Shown: positions 7,877 to 17,209, counted from the first letter of the stretch. The stretch is DNA of 64,000 bases from Metallosphaera yellowstonensis MK1 (GCF_000243315.1 NZ_JH597761.1:831656-895655), one strand, 5' to 3'. The notes: generated by a model from the sequence alone, not told the origin. Numbers and translations: made by a program.

Positions 7877-8986
7877 ATGGCAAACCGGAAGGGACAGGTC
7901 GAACTGGCTAAGGAGGATCTGATCAAGGCGGTCAACCAGGTCCTGGGCATAGTGAGGAGGAACGGGAGGAGCAGGAAGGTCGGGTTGGCACTCGTCTTGA
8001 TGGTCCTGCTAGGTGGGAGGGCCAGCGTGAGGAACGCTGTTGAGACGTTCGGGTTGGACTACGCAAACCTGCTGGAGGCGTTGGGAGAACTCGACGGCGC
8101 GTGGAGGGACTACCTGGAGGTCCTGTCGGGGCTGGTGAAGGGTCAGGTGGCCGTCATCATAGACGACACCGTGGACCACAAGGAGTACTCCAGGGGGAGG
8201 GACGTGAGCCCCCACGGGAACTACTGGATCTACTGCCACGCCCACGGGAGGTTCGAGAGGGGCGTGCAGCTCCTCACGGTCGCCATAGTGGACCTCTCCA
8301 CGGGCAGGACGTTCATGATGGGAGCTTTCCCCTACGCCGTGAGGAAGATGTTGGACTTGGGGATGGTCACCGAGTTCAAGACCAAGATCGAGATGGCCAG
8401 GGAGATGTTGGACGTGCTCAAGGGGTACTTCCGCGTGTCCAGGGTCGTCTTCGACTCGTGGTACTGGTCAGAGAAGCTCGTGAAGGAGAACGTGGTGTCT
8501 GAGCTCAAGTCCAACCGGAGGCTCCTCAGGGTCGAGTCGGCCCAGGGGACCCTCGAGGAGGTGGAGGGGCACCTCCGAGTGGGAGACCTACCCCCCGGAC
8601 TCTACTACGCCGACCTGACCCTGGGAGGCCGACCCATTACGGTAAAGTTGCTAGTCCGGGAATATAAACGTGACTCCGGGACACAGGCCAGGTGCCTCTA
8701 CACGACCGACCTCTCGCTCAGCGAGGAGGAGATCGAGGAGGCCTGGAGGATGAGGTGGGAGATCGAGGAGCTCCACAGGGACGTCAAGGCCTTGGGACTG
8801 GAGGACTCCTCGTTCTGGAGGAGGGAGAGGCTCCAGGGCTACCTCGCGATCTTTACCATCATGACCAACGTCGTCAGGGAGCTGATAGGGGCTCTTAACC
8901 TGAGGAGCGTGGAGGCGTTCCTCAGGTTCGTTGAACGTCATTTAGGCGGATCGCCGGGGCTGATGAAAATCTTTAAGTTACGTTAA
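7877..8986 (+). CDS. DDE transposase of the ISC1217-like element
   Basis: A 369-residue transposase with an IS4-like RNase-H fold. Likely catalytic residues are the D pair in VIIDDTVDH (about 95), D in VVFDSWYW (about 194) and E in RMRWEIEELHRDVK (about 295), the last resembling the YREK region of IS4-type enzymes. It fills almost the whole element and has no frameshift or internal stop, so it may be active and could mobilise shorter relatives with matching ends. Base composition is more G+C-rich than in flanking core genes. Confidence 0.85.
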   Translation: MANRKGQVELAKEDLIKAVNQVLGIVRRNGRSRKVGLALVLMVLLGGRASVRNAVETFGLDYANLLEALGELDGAWRDYLEVLSGLVKGQVAVIIDDTVDHKEYSRGRDVSPHGNYWIYCHAHGRFERGVQLLTVAIVDLSTGRTFMMGAFPYAVRKMLDLGMVTEFKTKIEMAREMLDVLKGYFRVSRVVFDSWYWSEKLVKENVVSELKSNRRLLRVESAQGTLEEVEGHLRVGDLPPGLYYADLTLGGRPITVKLLVREYKRDSGTQARCLYTTDLSLSEEEIEEAWRMRWEIEELHRDVKALGLEDSSFWRRERLQGYLAIFTIMTNVVRELIGALNLRSVEAFLRFVERHLGGSPGLMKIFKLR

Positions 8987-9059
8987 AGTCCCATAACTGC
9001 TGTGATCAGGAAAGACCATCATACCCCATTACTTGACAATAGATGAGTGTAAGATGTCT

Positions 9060-9584
9060 CTAGTAAAGAGATTCCGTTCTCAAAGGCGTGTCATGTAGGT
9101 ATGCTTGAACCACCTTATCATAAAACATTACTATCTTCTTATTCTTTTCGTCCTCCATGAACCTCCTGAGGTCTTCTAACTTGTTATTTAGGGCAAGTTT
9201 GAAAAAGTTCAATAAGATCCTTTTGGGCTCGCTCAGGATCTCCTCGGTCAGAAGCAAACTAGGCCTAGGAGTCATGAGAAGAGTAAGGTGTGTGCCGTTG
9301 AGTCTTGCTATCATGGCCAGCTTGTAGGCACTGTACTCTTTCGTAGGTGATCTCTTGCTGGCCTTAACCTCAACGAAGTACTTGTTCCCGTCCCTCTCAG
9401 CTTCGAGGTCGTGGGTGGGGAGATCCACTGACCTTATGTTCACGAAGTTCATCGACTCTAGGACCATTCTCGCCCTGTACTCCATGGCAAACCCCATGAT
9501 AATACCTCTGGCCCTGTTGATTGCGTACTCCAATTCCTCCTCAGTGAAACCGTACTGTTCCTTAAGGACCTGAAGGGTGTTCAC
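9060..9584 (-). CDS. Orphan PD-(D/E)XK nuclease-like protein
   Basis: A 174-residue protein with a restriction-endonuclease-like core: E35 in a helix, D59 in the PTHDLEAERDG segment, then E72-V-K74 in YFVEVKASKRS. This D-x12-E-x-K arrangement is the hallmark of the PD-(D/E)XK fold (Hjc, RecB-like and restriction nucleases). No methylase or helicase partner is next to it. It lies between the intact IS and the broken DUF1152 gene. GTG 9584 is the upstream start. A DNA repair or defence role is inference only. Confidence 0.6.
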   Translation of the reverse strand: MNTLQVLKEQYGFTEEELEYAINRARGIIMGFAMEYRARMVLESMNFVNIRSVDLPTHDLEAERDGNKYFVEVKASKRSPTKEYSAYKLAMIARLNGTHLTLLMTPRPSLLLTEEILSEPKRILLNFFKLALNNKLEDLRRFMEDEKNKKIVMFYDKVVQAYLHDTPLRTESLY

Positions 9585-9607
9585 AGTGAGTATGGTTCCT
9601 TCATTTG

Positions 9608-10874
9608 TTAAAAACGTTTCTGAACTCTCCTACTTCTCAACGATTTAACGACTTCAGGGGGTATTTCGGAGGCCTTCTCCCCGAACATGGCGTAGATGTC
9701 CCGCTCCAGGTCCAACTCGGTGTAGAGATTGAGCCTATTGAGGGAAGTGTCAGCTTCGTCAATCGAGTTGGACTCGTATACTGCCTTTGCCGTCATGGAG
9801 TCCCGTATGACAACTTCAGGATCTAGAGTAAAGGAAACGGCCTGCAGAGGAGATACGAACACCTTTGCCAATCCCTGCCTGATGGTGATCTCCCCGTATG
9901 TGCCCCTGAAAGCCAGAAGAGGGATCCTAGATGCCTCAGTATTAACGTTAGCGAGAACGTCTTCCAGTAGGAGTGCCATGTCCCTGTCCAGTCCTCCCAC
10001 CTCCAATAAACCTCCCATGGAGGCTATCTTGCTGATCCTGGAAAGCAAGTAAGCTGGATCTAGTTCGCCATCAGCTCCTAAGCCTACTACCTGTAGGGAG
10101 GTGTTCAGTCCTTCCCTCTTCAGTCTGACTAGGGAGGCCAACGAGATCGAATCGGCCAAAGGACTACTCAGACCTTCCTCATCTCCTATTGCAAGTACGT
10201 GTTTACCCATGGTGTAACTTTTCCTTTTACTTCTAATTCCACCACGGGCACCCCTCTTAAGGGATCATACACACTCACCCTTAACTCATTGGGGCTGGTC
10301 GAGGGAAACACCGCTACCCTCCCATCCACACTTTTATCACTCCCCAAACCTCGTGAGCAGTGCCCGTCATCAGTTAGGGGGATCATCAATAAAAACTACT
10401 TCGGTGATACTATATAAACACAACTTGTCAAAACGATATTTAGAAGTGATTAAAAATAACGAGTAGTTACGTAGAAGCGTTACAGTCTCCCCCAGCGTCG
10501 ACACCTATTATGGCGTCCAAACTGTGACTTTGGGAAATTTCCCTTAGTGCAGTGAAAAGACCTTTAGATCCACCCTCGAGACAAAGGGAGAAGAGCTTTG
10601 TCCCAAGAGCCTTGGCGACCCTAACTATTTGTGGTATTATAAGCCGACCTCCTCTTACCGCGTAACTCTTCTCATTCACTAAAGAGACCCACCTATTTAT
10701 AACCTCCACTTCCCTCCAGGAGTCGTTACATATGGGTCCTGGAATGGAGTCCTCAACTCTCCTCTCCCAAACTACGCTTCCCAGATAAACTACGTGACCT
10801 CTCCGGGCCAATTGTCGATAGGGGATCAACGCTGAGACTACATCTCCCCCTCCACCAAATATGAAGACATTCAT
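9608..10874 (-). pseudogene. DUF1152 family gene split by a 286-bp insertion
   Basis: Two halves of one DUF1152 protein lie on the minus strand. The N-terminal half (10874 down to about 10485) begins with a nucleotide-loop-like FGGGGDVVSA and runs to GVDAGGD. The C-terminal half (10198 down to 9608) resumes with VLAIGDEEGLSSPLAD, so the join GGD/VLAIGDEE restores the family motif. The 286 bp between (10199-10484) are the small repeat element found twice more in this window. A stop codon ends the first half within the element, so no full-length product can be made, although both halves remain open and the event looks recent. The family's biochemical role is unknown. Confidence 0.85.
10199..10484 (-). 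mobile_element. Small non-autonomous element C, copy 1 (inside the DUF1152 gene)
   Basis: A 286-bp repeat shared with 40429-40702 and 42630-42923. Read on the minus strand it starts TGTAACGCTTCTACG, carries a TATA box (TTTATATAG) about 28 nt before ATG 10386, encodes a small frame beginning MIPLTDDGH, and ends with an inverted repeat near CCACGGG followed by GTAAACAC. The 5-prime flank is GAGAC, which here belongs to the host gene (codons of GGD). No target duplication longer than 1-2 bp is seen. A fixed 5-nt target without duplication resembles IS200/IS605-type insertion. No transposase is encoded. Confidence 0.75.
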
Positions 10875-11011
10875 TAGTTTCCTTAAAATCGATTTTCCTC
10901 TTTATACCTTCCACTGAACTTCCTGGCTAAGCGATCTAAGTCAGTGGGTTCTGAACTAGGACGGGAGGTATTATACGTTCATCACTTTAAACGTGTGGAG
11001 TCTAGAACAAC

Positions 11012-11554
11012 ATGATTAAGTGGGTAGGATTGAGCATAGATATTGAGAACAGGAGTAACCTGACCTCAGAGTTTGAAGCCGGAGCAGGAGAAGCCGCAGC
11101 CCATATAATGGCCGCTGCTTCGATAATCAAGGGGCTGGGTGAGTGGTCCCTTCAAGTCTCAGAGACCGTCAGGAAATACGTGGATAATTGGATCTTGACG
11201 CTGGTTCCATTGACGTACGTGCCTGGGATGGCGGAGGCGGTAGGCTCGAGGCTGAAGAGGCCTATATTTGATATCTTTGACGAGGTGGGTGAAGAGGAAC
11301 TGGCAACCACCCTTGAACTGGTGACCGAAGTGAAGAGGAGTCTAGACGAGGGAAACGTACCCTATAACTTCCCCGAGATGGAGGTGAGGGTCGAGAGGGT
11401 TATGAGGGCTCTGGGTCTCGACGTTAATGAGTTCGGCGGTTTCCTGGAAGCCAGCGGAATAATCATTAAGATGCAACGCATGGTAACTCTCTTCGCAATT
11501 GTGGTGGGAATCTCCTCGGTATGGGATAGACAATGGATAGCGGAGTCTCAATAA
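11012..11554 (+). CDS. Conserved unknown protein, 180 residues
   Basis: I do not recognise this family; it looks like a Sulfolobales-specific core protein. It is mostly helical, with an Ala-rich segment at 26-46 and a hydrophobic stretch near the C-terminus (about 155-170) that is too broken for a clear membrane helix. A TATA-like CTTTAAACG lies about 25 nt before the ATG. The 3-prime end overlaps the next gene by 22 bases, so the two are probably co-expressed. They converge on the VWA/MoxR pair. Confidence 0.6.
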   Translation: MIKWVGLSIDIENRSNLTSEFEAGAGEAAAHIMAAASIIKGLGEWSLQVSETVRKYVDNWILTLVPLTYVPGMAEAVGSRLKRPIFDIFDEVGEEELATTLELVTEVKRSLDEGNVPYNFPEMEVRVERVMRALGLDVNEFGGFLEASGIIIKMQRMVTLFAIVVGISSVWDRQWIAESQ

Positions 11555-11847
11555 CCGCGGATAAGCTCGTGGAGTTGGCCGCGAAGAGGGCCTCGCGTAT
11601 TCAGGTTAAAGAGGATGAGTTTATCAGGGTCATGGGATTCTCAGGGAAGGATATGGGGAAAAGAGTAGTCGATAGAGTAAGTTTCTGGATTGTGACACAG
11701 GAGAACTCTCTCCTGTATTGCAGGCTCTGTGGAAAGGGCCCTTTCACGAAAAGGGGCACCTTCCTTCACCTCACAAGGATACATCGTTCCGAGATAAAGC
11801 TCATGCTCGAAGAGGAGCTCAGAAAAGAGATAAAATCCGTTCTCTAA
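11533..11847 (+). CDS. Small C2H2 zinc-finger protein
   Basis: A 104-residue protein with one classical C2H2 finger: C63-x2-C66-x12-H79-x4-H84, with the usual aromatic and Leu core positions between them. The N-terminal 50 residues are charged and helical and the C-terminus is a short amphipathic helix. Single C2H2 fingers are found in small archaeal and viral DNA- or RNA-binding proteins. The gene overlaps the preceding unknown gene by 22 bases and ends four bases into the VWA gene on the opposite strand (11844-11847). Its partner and target are unknown. Confidence 0.65.
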   Translation: MDSGVSITADKLVELAAKRASRIQVKEDEFIRVMGFSGKDMGKRVVDRVSFWIVTQENSLLYCRLCGKGPFTKRGTFLHLTRIHRSEIKLMLEEELRKEIKSVL

Positions 11848-13199
11848 GACTCGACTACTCTCAGTAGATCGTTTTGGTCTAACTTGTAAACAACCAAGTA
11901 TGTGTCTGATACCCTCCTCAGATCGGAGTTGTCTCCCCTTATCATGACGCTGACCAATGTTGCGTTAGCCTCCCTTAGCGATCTCCTGACCGTGGTCTCA
12001 GCTATCTTGTCCTCACCGTCAGTTAGGATTATGACTTCACTTACACCCTTTACGTGCCCGTCCTTAATATCGTCACACGCAGACATCACAGACCTCGATA
12101 TGTCAGTACCTCCGCCTCCCCTTATCTTTCCTATGTATTCCACCATCTTAAGGACGTCCTTGCTTTTGGCGTTCTTTATGACCTTGATGAGGGGGTAGGG
12201 AATGTTGTCGAAGAACCTTAAGTAGAAGTCCCTGTTCTCTCTTCTCGCCCTGCTATAGAGGGCAAGTGCGACTGCCTTCGCCCAGAGGATCTTCTCACCG
12301 TCCATACTACCCGATTTGTCCAAGAGTAGATATATGGGTCCTAAAGTCTCCTTAATCTGCTTCTGGTATAAGAGAAGCTGGCTCTCAGCTAACTTCACAT
12401 AGAACAGCTCCTCAGGTAGAGCCAGCTCCGACGGAACGATACGCTCTAGATCAGAGCCCTCTTCATACCCGTAGAGCTCCCCCCTGGAATACCTGGCGGT
12501 CTTCTTCTTCGAGAAACTACCTAACCTAGGTATTCCACTCAGGAATTCTAAGATCTTCCTTACCTCGGTATTCCTCGCCAGCCTTAATACCTCATGAACG
12601 TCGCCCTCGAATGTCATCACGGATCCTGTGCCCGCACCGTTACCTCCCACTATCCTCTGCATACTCCTGACAGAGTTAGCGTCCTCCGTCGCCTTGGCCA
12701 TGGCCTTCTCGTGCACCTGTTTCATTAGTTTGTTCATAGCCTGATTCTCCTGTTGCTGGCTCTCGTTTCTCCTTCCCTCTCTTCCTGAGCTACCCCTCAT
12801 GATTCCGTTCAAGATTTGCTCCGCCGCCTCCCTTTCCTCCTGAGATTGAGATGTTCTCCTTATCCTCTCCAGCTCCTCAATCAGGTTCTGGACGTAGCTC
12901 ACCGAGAGTGCCATACTGACTGCCGAGTTGGCTACAGAGTAATTCCTATTCCTGTTCACTATCTCTGACGACATGGTCATGTCCACTAAGGAGTACTTTA
13001 TGTTATCGCTGGGATCTATCTCAGCTTTAGATTTTGGAATAGGAAGGGGAAGATAATGAACGTAATAAGTGTCAATGAGGAAGTTGGGATCTATATTGGT
13101 GTCTCTCCCAGATACCTTCTTCAGTGTATGAAGTATTCTCTCTCCCCTGTACTTCACGATCGGGCTATCATAATCCACCCCTCTGAGGAGCCCGCTCAT
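11844..13199 (-). CDS. VWA-domain protein (MoxR partner)
   Basis: A 451-residue protein with an intact C-terminal von Willebrand A domain. The MIDAS metal site is complete: D294-x-S296-x-S298, T365 (GGGGTDIS) and D394 (ILTDGED). The N-terminal 280 residues hold a helical, Gln/Glu/Arg-rich stretch (about 105-160). It overlaps the MoxR-type ATPase gene by four bases, the standard arrangement of MoxR/VWA chaperone pairs such as RavA-ViaA, in which the ATPase remodels or loads metal into a client. The client here is unknown. Confidence 0.85.
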   Translation of the reverse strand: MSGLLRGVDYDSPIVKYRGERILHTLKKVSGRDTNIDPNFLIDTYYVHYLPLPIPKSKAEIDPSDNIKYSLVDMTMSSEIVNRNRNYSVANSAVSMALSVSYVQNLIEELERIRRTSQSQEEREAAEQILNGIMRGSSGREGRRNESQQQENQAMNKLMKQVHEKAMAKATEDANSVRSMQRIVGGNGAGTGSVMTFEGDVHEVLRLARNTEVRKILEFLSGIPRLGSFSKKKTARYSRGELYGYEEGSDLERIVPSELALPEELFYVKLAESQLLLYQKQIKETLGPIYLLLDKSGSMDGEKILWAKAVALALYSRARRENRDFYLRFFDNIPYPLIKVIKNAKSKDVLKMVEYIGKIRGGGGTDISRSVMSACDDIKDGHVKGVSEVIILTDGEDKIAETTVRRSLREANATLVSVMIRGDNSDLRRVSDTYLVVYKLDQNDLLRVVES

Positions 13200-14353
13200 G
13201 TGTAGATCCCCAGCTTCCTGCCCACCTTCTCCACTAGCTTATCGATCTCAGAACCTACCTCCCTAGAAAACTCTTCCACCTTCTCGTCCCCGCTCTCTTT
13301 GCCTAGGGAGATTACCCTATCCTTAGTGGCCCTCAGACTCCTAATAAGGTCGATGAGCCTCGGATCCGACTCTGAAGCTGCTTCCACATATTTGCCGGCC
13401 TCCCTTATGTTGTTGTAGATCTCGTTGAGTTCCCTCATGTACTTTATGGGCGTCTTCAGTTCCTCCGAAAGAAGAGCTGACACTTTCTCGAAGTCGTCTA
13501 TTTCCTTAGGGGCTATGTACTTTAGCACTATAAGGTCCTCCTCTGTCGCCTTAGTCCTAGCGTTAAGGAGGGCATGTGCAGAGACTATCTTTAGCACTTT
13601 CCCTTTCCTTCTATCCGTTAAGTGTACCCCCTTCTCCTCCAGCATGGCGTAAAGTTTCAGGAGCTTCCCCTTGATCTGACTCAAATCTACCTCGGGCAAC
13701 ATGGAGTATATCCTGTCCAAATCCTGAACTGACATTATGGGTTCTCTCACCTTCCACCTCTCCGTGAACTCGATCTCCCAAGAGGATTCTATCAGATCCT
13801 TCCACATGTCTTCTCCCACCGGCTTTGCGTAGTGCCTCAGGAGTAGCCTATCGTAAAGGGCCTCTAGTTCAGGCTCGTCTGGTACCCTGTTGCTCGCGGA
13901 TATGAGTGTCCTGAGGGGAACCTTTATTACGTTATAACCATCATAAAGCACTCTCTCGTTGAGTAGCGAGAGGAGCGCGTTGAGTATCGCTGAGTTGGCG
14001 TTGAATATCTCATCAAGGAAGGCAAGTTCACTCTCGGGCAATCTGTCCTTTGTTATCCTTTTATATATCCCCTGTTTCAAGGCGTTCACATCTAGAGCTC
14101 CGAAGAGCTCTGCAGGTTCAGTGTATTTCGTGAGGAGATACATGAAGAACTTTGCGTTCAAGAGCTCCGCTGCCCTACGTGCTAGGGCCGACTTTGCTGT
14201 ACCTGGCTCCCCTATGAGCACGACGTGTTCCTTAGTAAGGAGAGCCAAAGTGAGGACCTTTGCCTCTTCTTCCCTCCCCACGAAAGGTGCGTAAAGATCC
14301 TCGAGGAACTTTTTGGGGAGCTCAAGGAGCCTATTACTCACTATTTCTCCCAA
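13196..14353 (-). CDS. MoxR/RavA-type AAA+ ATPase
   Basis: A 385-residue AAA+ protein. Walker A is GEPGTAKS (48-55), Walker B ends in D114-E115 (LAFLDEIF), a sensor-1 Asn lies in LISASNRVP and an arginine-containing LLLRHYAKP follows. A C-terminal helical region (about 285-385) resembles the coiled end of RavA. The start is TTG 14353 or GTG 14341; a TATA-like GTTTATAAG at about 14371-14379 supports either as near-leaderless. The gene is the first of the pair with the VWA gene. Confidence 0.87.
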   Translation of the reverse strand: MGEIVSNRLLELPKKFLEDLYAPFVGREEEAKVLTLALLTKEHVVLIGEPGTAKSALARRAAELLNAKFFMYLLTKYTEPAELFGALDVNALKQGIYKRITKDRLPESELAFLDEIFNANSAILNALLSLLNERVLYDGYNVIKVPLRTLISASNRVPDEPELEALYDRLLLRHYAKPVGEDMWKDLIESSWEIEFTERWKVREPIMSVQDLDRIYSMLPEVDLSQIKGKLLKLYAMLEEKGVHLTDRRKGKVLKIVSAHALLNARTKATEEDLIVLKYIAPKEIDDFEKVSALLSEELKTPIKYMRELNEIYNNIREAGKYVEAASESDPRLIDLIRSLRATKDRVISLGKESGDEKVEEFSREVGSEIDKLVEKVGRKLGIYT

Positions 14354-14610
14354 TTATGACTATACTCTGGTAGCTTATAAACAGAGGTTAAGAGTCGTTA
14401 ACCCACGATGATGGTAACGTGCCGACGTTCGCCGTCAAGGTCAAACTCCGAGTCCTCAGCTCGAATCGCTGGAGCTCGTAACGTATTAAGGAGATCGAAG
14501 CGTTATGTGTCATAGAAGACGTAACTTTTTCTGTCAAGGTGAACTACCCTTACGGATGGGGTCTTCTGCCCCCAAACCCTGATAACACAAAGTGATCTTT
14601 GTATAGCCGT

Positions 14611-14664
14611 CATATGCGATGATACTAGTACCTAACTAGGCTGTAATCAAGAGGGTCGCATATG
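14611..14664. promoter_or_regulatory. Inverted repeat upstream of the ssb promoter
   Basis: CATATGCGA at 14611-14619 is exactly complementary to TCGCATATG at 14656-14664, with a second small palindrome (ACTAGT and CTAG repeats) inside the 36-nt loop. It ends 12 bases before the ssb TATA box, where archaeal activators or repressors often bind. It could equally be a transcribed hairpin of an older element. Confidence 0.4.
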
Positions 14665-14675
14665 TTACCAACTAA

Positions 14676-14683
14676 TTTAAATA
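14676..14683 (+). promoter_or_regulatory. TATA box of ssb
   Basis: TTTAAATA lies 49 nt before ATG 14732, so the ssb mRNA probably has a leader of about 20 nt, unlike the leaderless neighbours. Confidence 0.5.
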
Positions 14684-14731
14684 CCAGTCCTTTCAAAATA
14701 AAACCTAACAAATACGTGTGAGTCGAGATAC

Positions 14732-15199
14732 ATGGAAGAGAAGATAGGTAATCTGAAGGGCGGTATGGAAAATATAGAAGTAACCGCCCGAGTTCTCGAG
14801 GTAGGAGAACAAAAGGTCGTTCAGACCAAGAATGGGCCTAGAACAATCAGAGAAGTCATGGTTGGGGACGATACCGGAAGAGTTAAGCTGACGTTGTGGG
14901 GAAGCCAAGGCGATACCGTAAAGGAGGGTCAAGTCATTAAAGTTGAGAACGCCTGGACCACGGTTTTTAAGGGCCAGGTACAACTGAACGCAGGAAGTAG
15001 ATCCAAGATCAGTGAGGCAAGCGAGGCCTCAGTCCCAGAGGCAGACCAAGTGCCGGAGACGAGTCCCACCGACGACTCTCCTCCACAAAGAAGGGGTTTC
15101 AGAGGAAGAGGCAGAAGGAACTACGGGGGAGGTGGATACGGTAACTTCGGCGGTGGTTATAGGAGAAGGCCCAGAGAAGAAGGAGAGGAAGAGGAGTGA
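14732..15199 (+). CDS. ssb: Single-stranded DNA-binding protein SSB
   Basis: A 155-residue crenarchaeal SSB of the Sulfolobus type with one OB fold (about 5-95) and a flexible tail. The OB fold has the conserved segments [21 protein letters not shown] and [11 protein letters not shown]. The tail is Pro/Ser-rich, then Arg/Gly-rich ([15 protein letters not shown]), and ends in glutamates, the acidic end used for partner docking. SSB coats single-stranded DNA in replication and repair. The stop codon overlaps the GTG start of the next gene. Confidence 0.95.
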   Translation: MEEKIGNLKGGMENIEVTARVLEVGEQKVVQTKNGPRTIREVMVGDDTGRVKLTLWGSQGDTVKEGQVIKVENAWTTVFKGQVQLNAGSRSKISEASEASVPEADQVPETSPTDDSPPQRRGFRGRGRRNYGGGGYGNFGGGYRRRPREEGEEEE

Positions 15200-15534
15200 A
15201 TGAAGAGGGAGATCAAGGAGGACAAGGCCCCGAACAAGGATTCGAGTCTACCATGTCATACGACGACATAAAGGATAGGAAGCCTAGAAGGGAAGGAGAA
15301 TACGTAGACAAGAGCGAAGATGGAGAGAAGTATATCATCAAGTTGTCTGACGACAAGATATATGAGGTCGCTGCTGTAGCCTACTATATCTGGGCAATGT
15401 GCGATGGAGATAGGACGGTGGGACAGATCATCCAAGAAATTAGCAAAGAGGCTCAGATAGAGGAGGAGCAAATCAGGGGGCCTATCGTAGCGGTCTTAGA
15501 ACAGTTGCAACAGGCTGCCCTAATATCCATTTAA
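15196..15534 (+). CDS. PqqD-like (RRE-fold) small protein coupled to SSB
   Basis: A 112-residue protein whose residues about 45-110 match the PqqD/RiPP-recognition fold: [20 protein letters not shown], then the [15 protein letters not shown] signature and a final helix. The first 40 residues are disordered and acidic. Start GTG 15196 overlaps the ssb stop (GTGA), so the two should be translated together. PqqD-like domains usually bind a leader peptide for a radical-SAM enzyme, but no such enzyme is near; here it sits between ssb and moeA. The role is unknown and a regulatory or peptide-binding use is inference. Confidence 0.7.
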   Translation: MNEEGDQGGQGPEQGFESTMSYDDIKDRKPRREGEYVDKSEDGEKYIIKLSDDKIYEVAAVAYYIWAMCDGDRTVGQIIQEISKEAQIEEEQIRGPIVAVLEQLQQAALISI

Positions 15535-15562
15535 AAGTTCGTTTTGCACTTTTTCCTTTGTA

Positions 15563-17209
15563 ATGAGGACTTTTGTACCTGAGGAGAACCTTCCCACTAT
15601 TGGGGATGCTCTAAGGAAGTTCATGGATCGTCTTCCTCCTAGGAAGGAAGAAGTAGAAGTGGGTTTACTGAGGGCCGTGGGAAAGGTAGCCTCTAGGCCA
15701 GTGAAGTCTCCTGTCGACAACCCCCCCTTTGCCAGATCCCTTGTTGACGGTTTCGCCTTGATGTCCTCGTCGACGCCCGGAAAGTTGAGGATCGTAGGCA
15801 AGATCTCCATAGGTGAATGGAAAGACCTGGTAGTGGGCGAGGGAGAAGCGGTTGAGGTCGACACTGGGTCACTACTGCCTCAAGGTGCTGACAGTGTAGT
15901 GAAGGTTGAACACGTGACTAGGGAGGAAGATCGAATAGTAGTGAATAGGGTAGTACGATTTGGATCCAACGTGGCGTGGCCTGGTAGCGACGTACCTAAG
16001 GGGACTGAGTTGTTGTCCCAAGGGCAGGTCATTTCACCTGAAGACGTAGGAGCGTTGGCGTCTGTGGGAATATCCAAGGTAAGGGTTTACGCTAAGCCCA
16101 AAGTTTACGTAATTGCTACTGGAGATGAGTTGGTAGAGCCGGGTTCAGAGTTACCGCCTGGGAAGATATATGAAAGTAACATCCAGTTCCTGAGGACCAG
16201 GCTCGAGGAACAGGGATATGAAGTGGTGGGAGCAGAGCTTCTGCCTGACGAGAAGGATAAGATCGAGGAGACACTTTTGGAGGCTACGAATAAAGCCGAC
16301 GTAATAATAACCACTGGAGGAACCAGTGCAGGAGAGAAGGATTACGTCCACCAAGTCCTGAGGGAGAAGGGGGAGTTAATAATTCATGGAGTGAACTTCA
16401 AGCCCGGAAAACCCACCATCTTGGCCGTCCTTAACGGAAAGCCCGTTTTCGGACTGTCGGGAAACGTTGTGGCTACCGTCATGATATTTGATTCAATAGT
16501 GATGAGTTACCTTAAGGCTATGGACGGCACCAGTGAGGCAATGAGAACTCCCACAAGAGGAAAGATACAGGCAACCACCATACTTCCACTCGTAGCTGAC
16601 AGACACAGGACTACTAGTCTGCCGGTCTATGTCTTAAAGAGGGGGGACGATTTTTATGTCATCCCAATTCCCTTCGAAAGTTATATGATAGGAACCTTCT
16701 CCCTCTCAGACGGATACGTGACGTTGCCTCCCAATACCAAGGTTAAGGAGGGTGAGAGGGTAGAAGTGACCATTAAGGCCCTGGATAGGAGACAAGTCAT
16801 AATAGGAGAGGACGATGCTCGATGGAGAGACGTCCCTGGAAGGAAGATACTGCTTGGAACAGTGCCTGCGTGTCAGGCCCTTAAGTACGGTGTCGGTGAC
16901 GTTCTCCTGGTCAGTACCCTGCTATGCGACAATGTGGAGGGGGAGGACGTGGAGAGATGGATCTTAGTTAATGGGAAAGGCCCCAAGATAGGTTACGAAG
17001 AGTGGGTTGGGCTCTCCTCACTGGTGAGGAACCCATCTGTAAGGCTGAAGTCTCCCTCCACTGCCTCGATTTTCGTAGGTAGGGCGGAAGTGGTTGCCCC
17101 AGAGGGATTCATACATGGGAGACGGCTCACAAAGGAGAGACTAAAACTGGTGATAAGGGACGAAAAAATGAAATTCTTGAAAGGAATATTTTCTGAAGGT
17201 CAAACCTAG
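15563..17209 (+). CDS. moeA: Molybdopterin molybdotransferase MoeA with C-terminal extension
   Basis: A 548-residue protein. Residues about 1-400 are a complete MoeA: N-terminal domain with the PVDNPPFARSLVDGFA motif, the molybdopterin-binding region with the GGTSAGEKDYVHQV motif and a C-terminal beta domain ending near 400. MoeA inserts molybdenum or tungsten into molybdopterin. About 140 further residues (from VIIGEDDARW) follow that typical MoeA lacks; many archaeal MoeA proteins carry a substrate-binding-protein-like domain there, but this one is short for that. It has no overlap with the PqqD-like gene upstream (28-bp gap). Confidence 0.9.
   Translation: MRTFVPEENLPTIGDALRKFMDRLPPRKEEVEVGLLRAVGKVASRPVKSPVDNPPFARSLVDGFALMSSSTPGKLRIVGKISIGEWKDLVVGEGEAVEVDTGSLLPQGADSVVKVEHVTREEDRIVVNRVVRFGSNVAWPGSDVPKGTELLSQGQVISPEDVGALASVGISKVRVYAKPKVYVIATGDELVEPGSELPPGKIYESNIQFLRTRLEEQGYEVVGAELLPDEKDKIEETLLEATNKADVIITTGGTSAGEKDYVHQVLREKGELIIHGVNFKPGKPTILAVLNGKPVFGLSGNVVATVMIFDSIVMSYLKAMDGTSEAMRTPTRGKIQATTILPLVADRHRTTSLPVYVLKRGDDFYVIPIPFESYMIGTFSLSDGYVTLPPNTKVKEGERVEVTIKALDRRQVIIGEDDARWRDVPGRKILLGTVPACQALKYGVGDVLLVSTLLCDNVEGEDVERWILVNGKGPKIGYEEWVGLSSLVRNPSVRLKSPSTASIFVGRAEVVAPEGFIHGRRLTKERLKLVIRDEKMKFLKGIFSEGQT

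Larger units (their letters stand above)
7789..9002 (+). mobile_element. Intact 1214-bp insertion sequence (ISC1217-like)
   Basis: Perfect 14-bp terminal inverted repeats (CAGCAGTTATGGGA at 7789-7802, complement at 8989-9002) enclose one transposase gene. The flanks carry a 7-bp direct repeat, TGATCAG, at 7782-7788 and 9003-9009, which is the expected target-site duplication. Length, repeat size and a single DDE transposase resemble the ISC1217 group of Sulfolobales; that family name is from memory and was not checked. The left half of the duplication includes the stop codon of the KH gene. The element is visibly richer in G+C than its neighbours. Two decayed relatives lie at 35607-36755 and 50423-51423. 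Confidence 0.9.
14354..14731. other. Intergenic region between moxR-like gene and ssb
   Basis: These 378 bases hold the promoter of the MoxR/VWA pair at the left and of ssb at the right. No protein-coding frame is convincing. The middle has a G/C-rich stretch with short inverted repeats (for example around 14455-14475) but no tRNA T-loop or acceptor stem. A longer inverted repeat close to the ssb promoter is listed separately. Confidence 0.5.
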
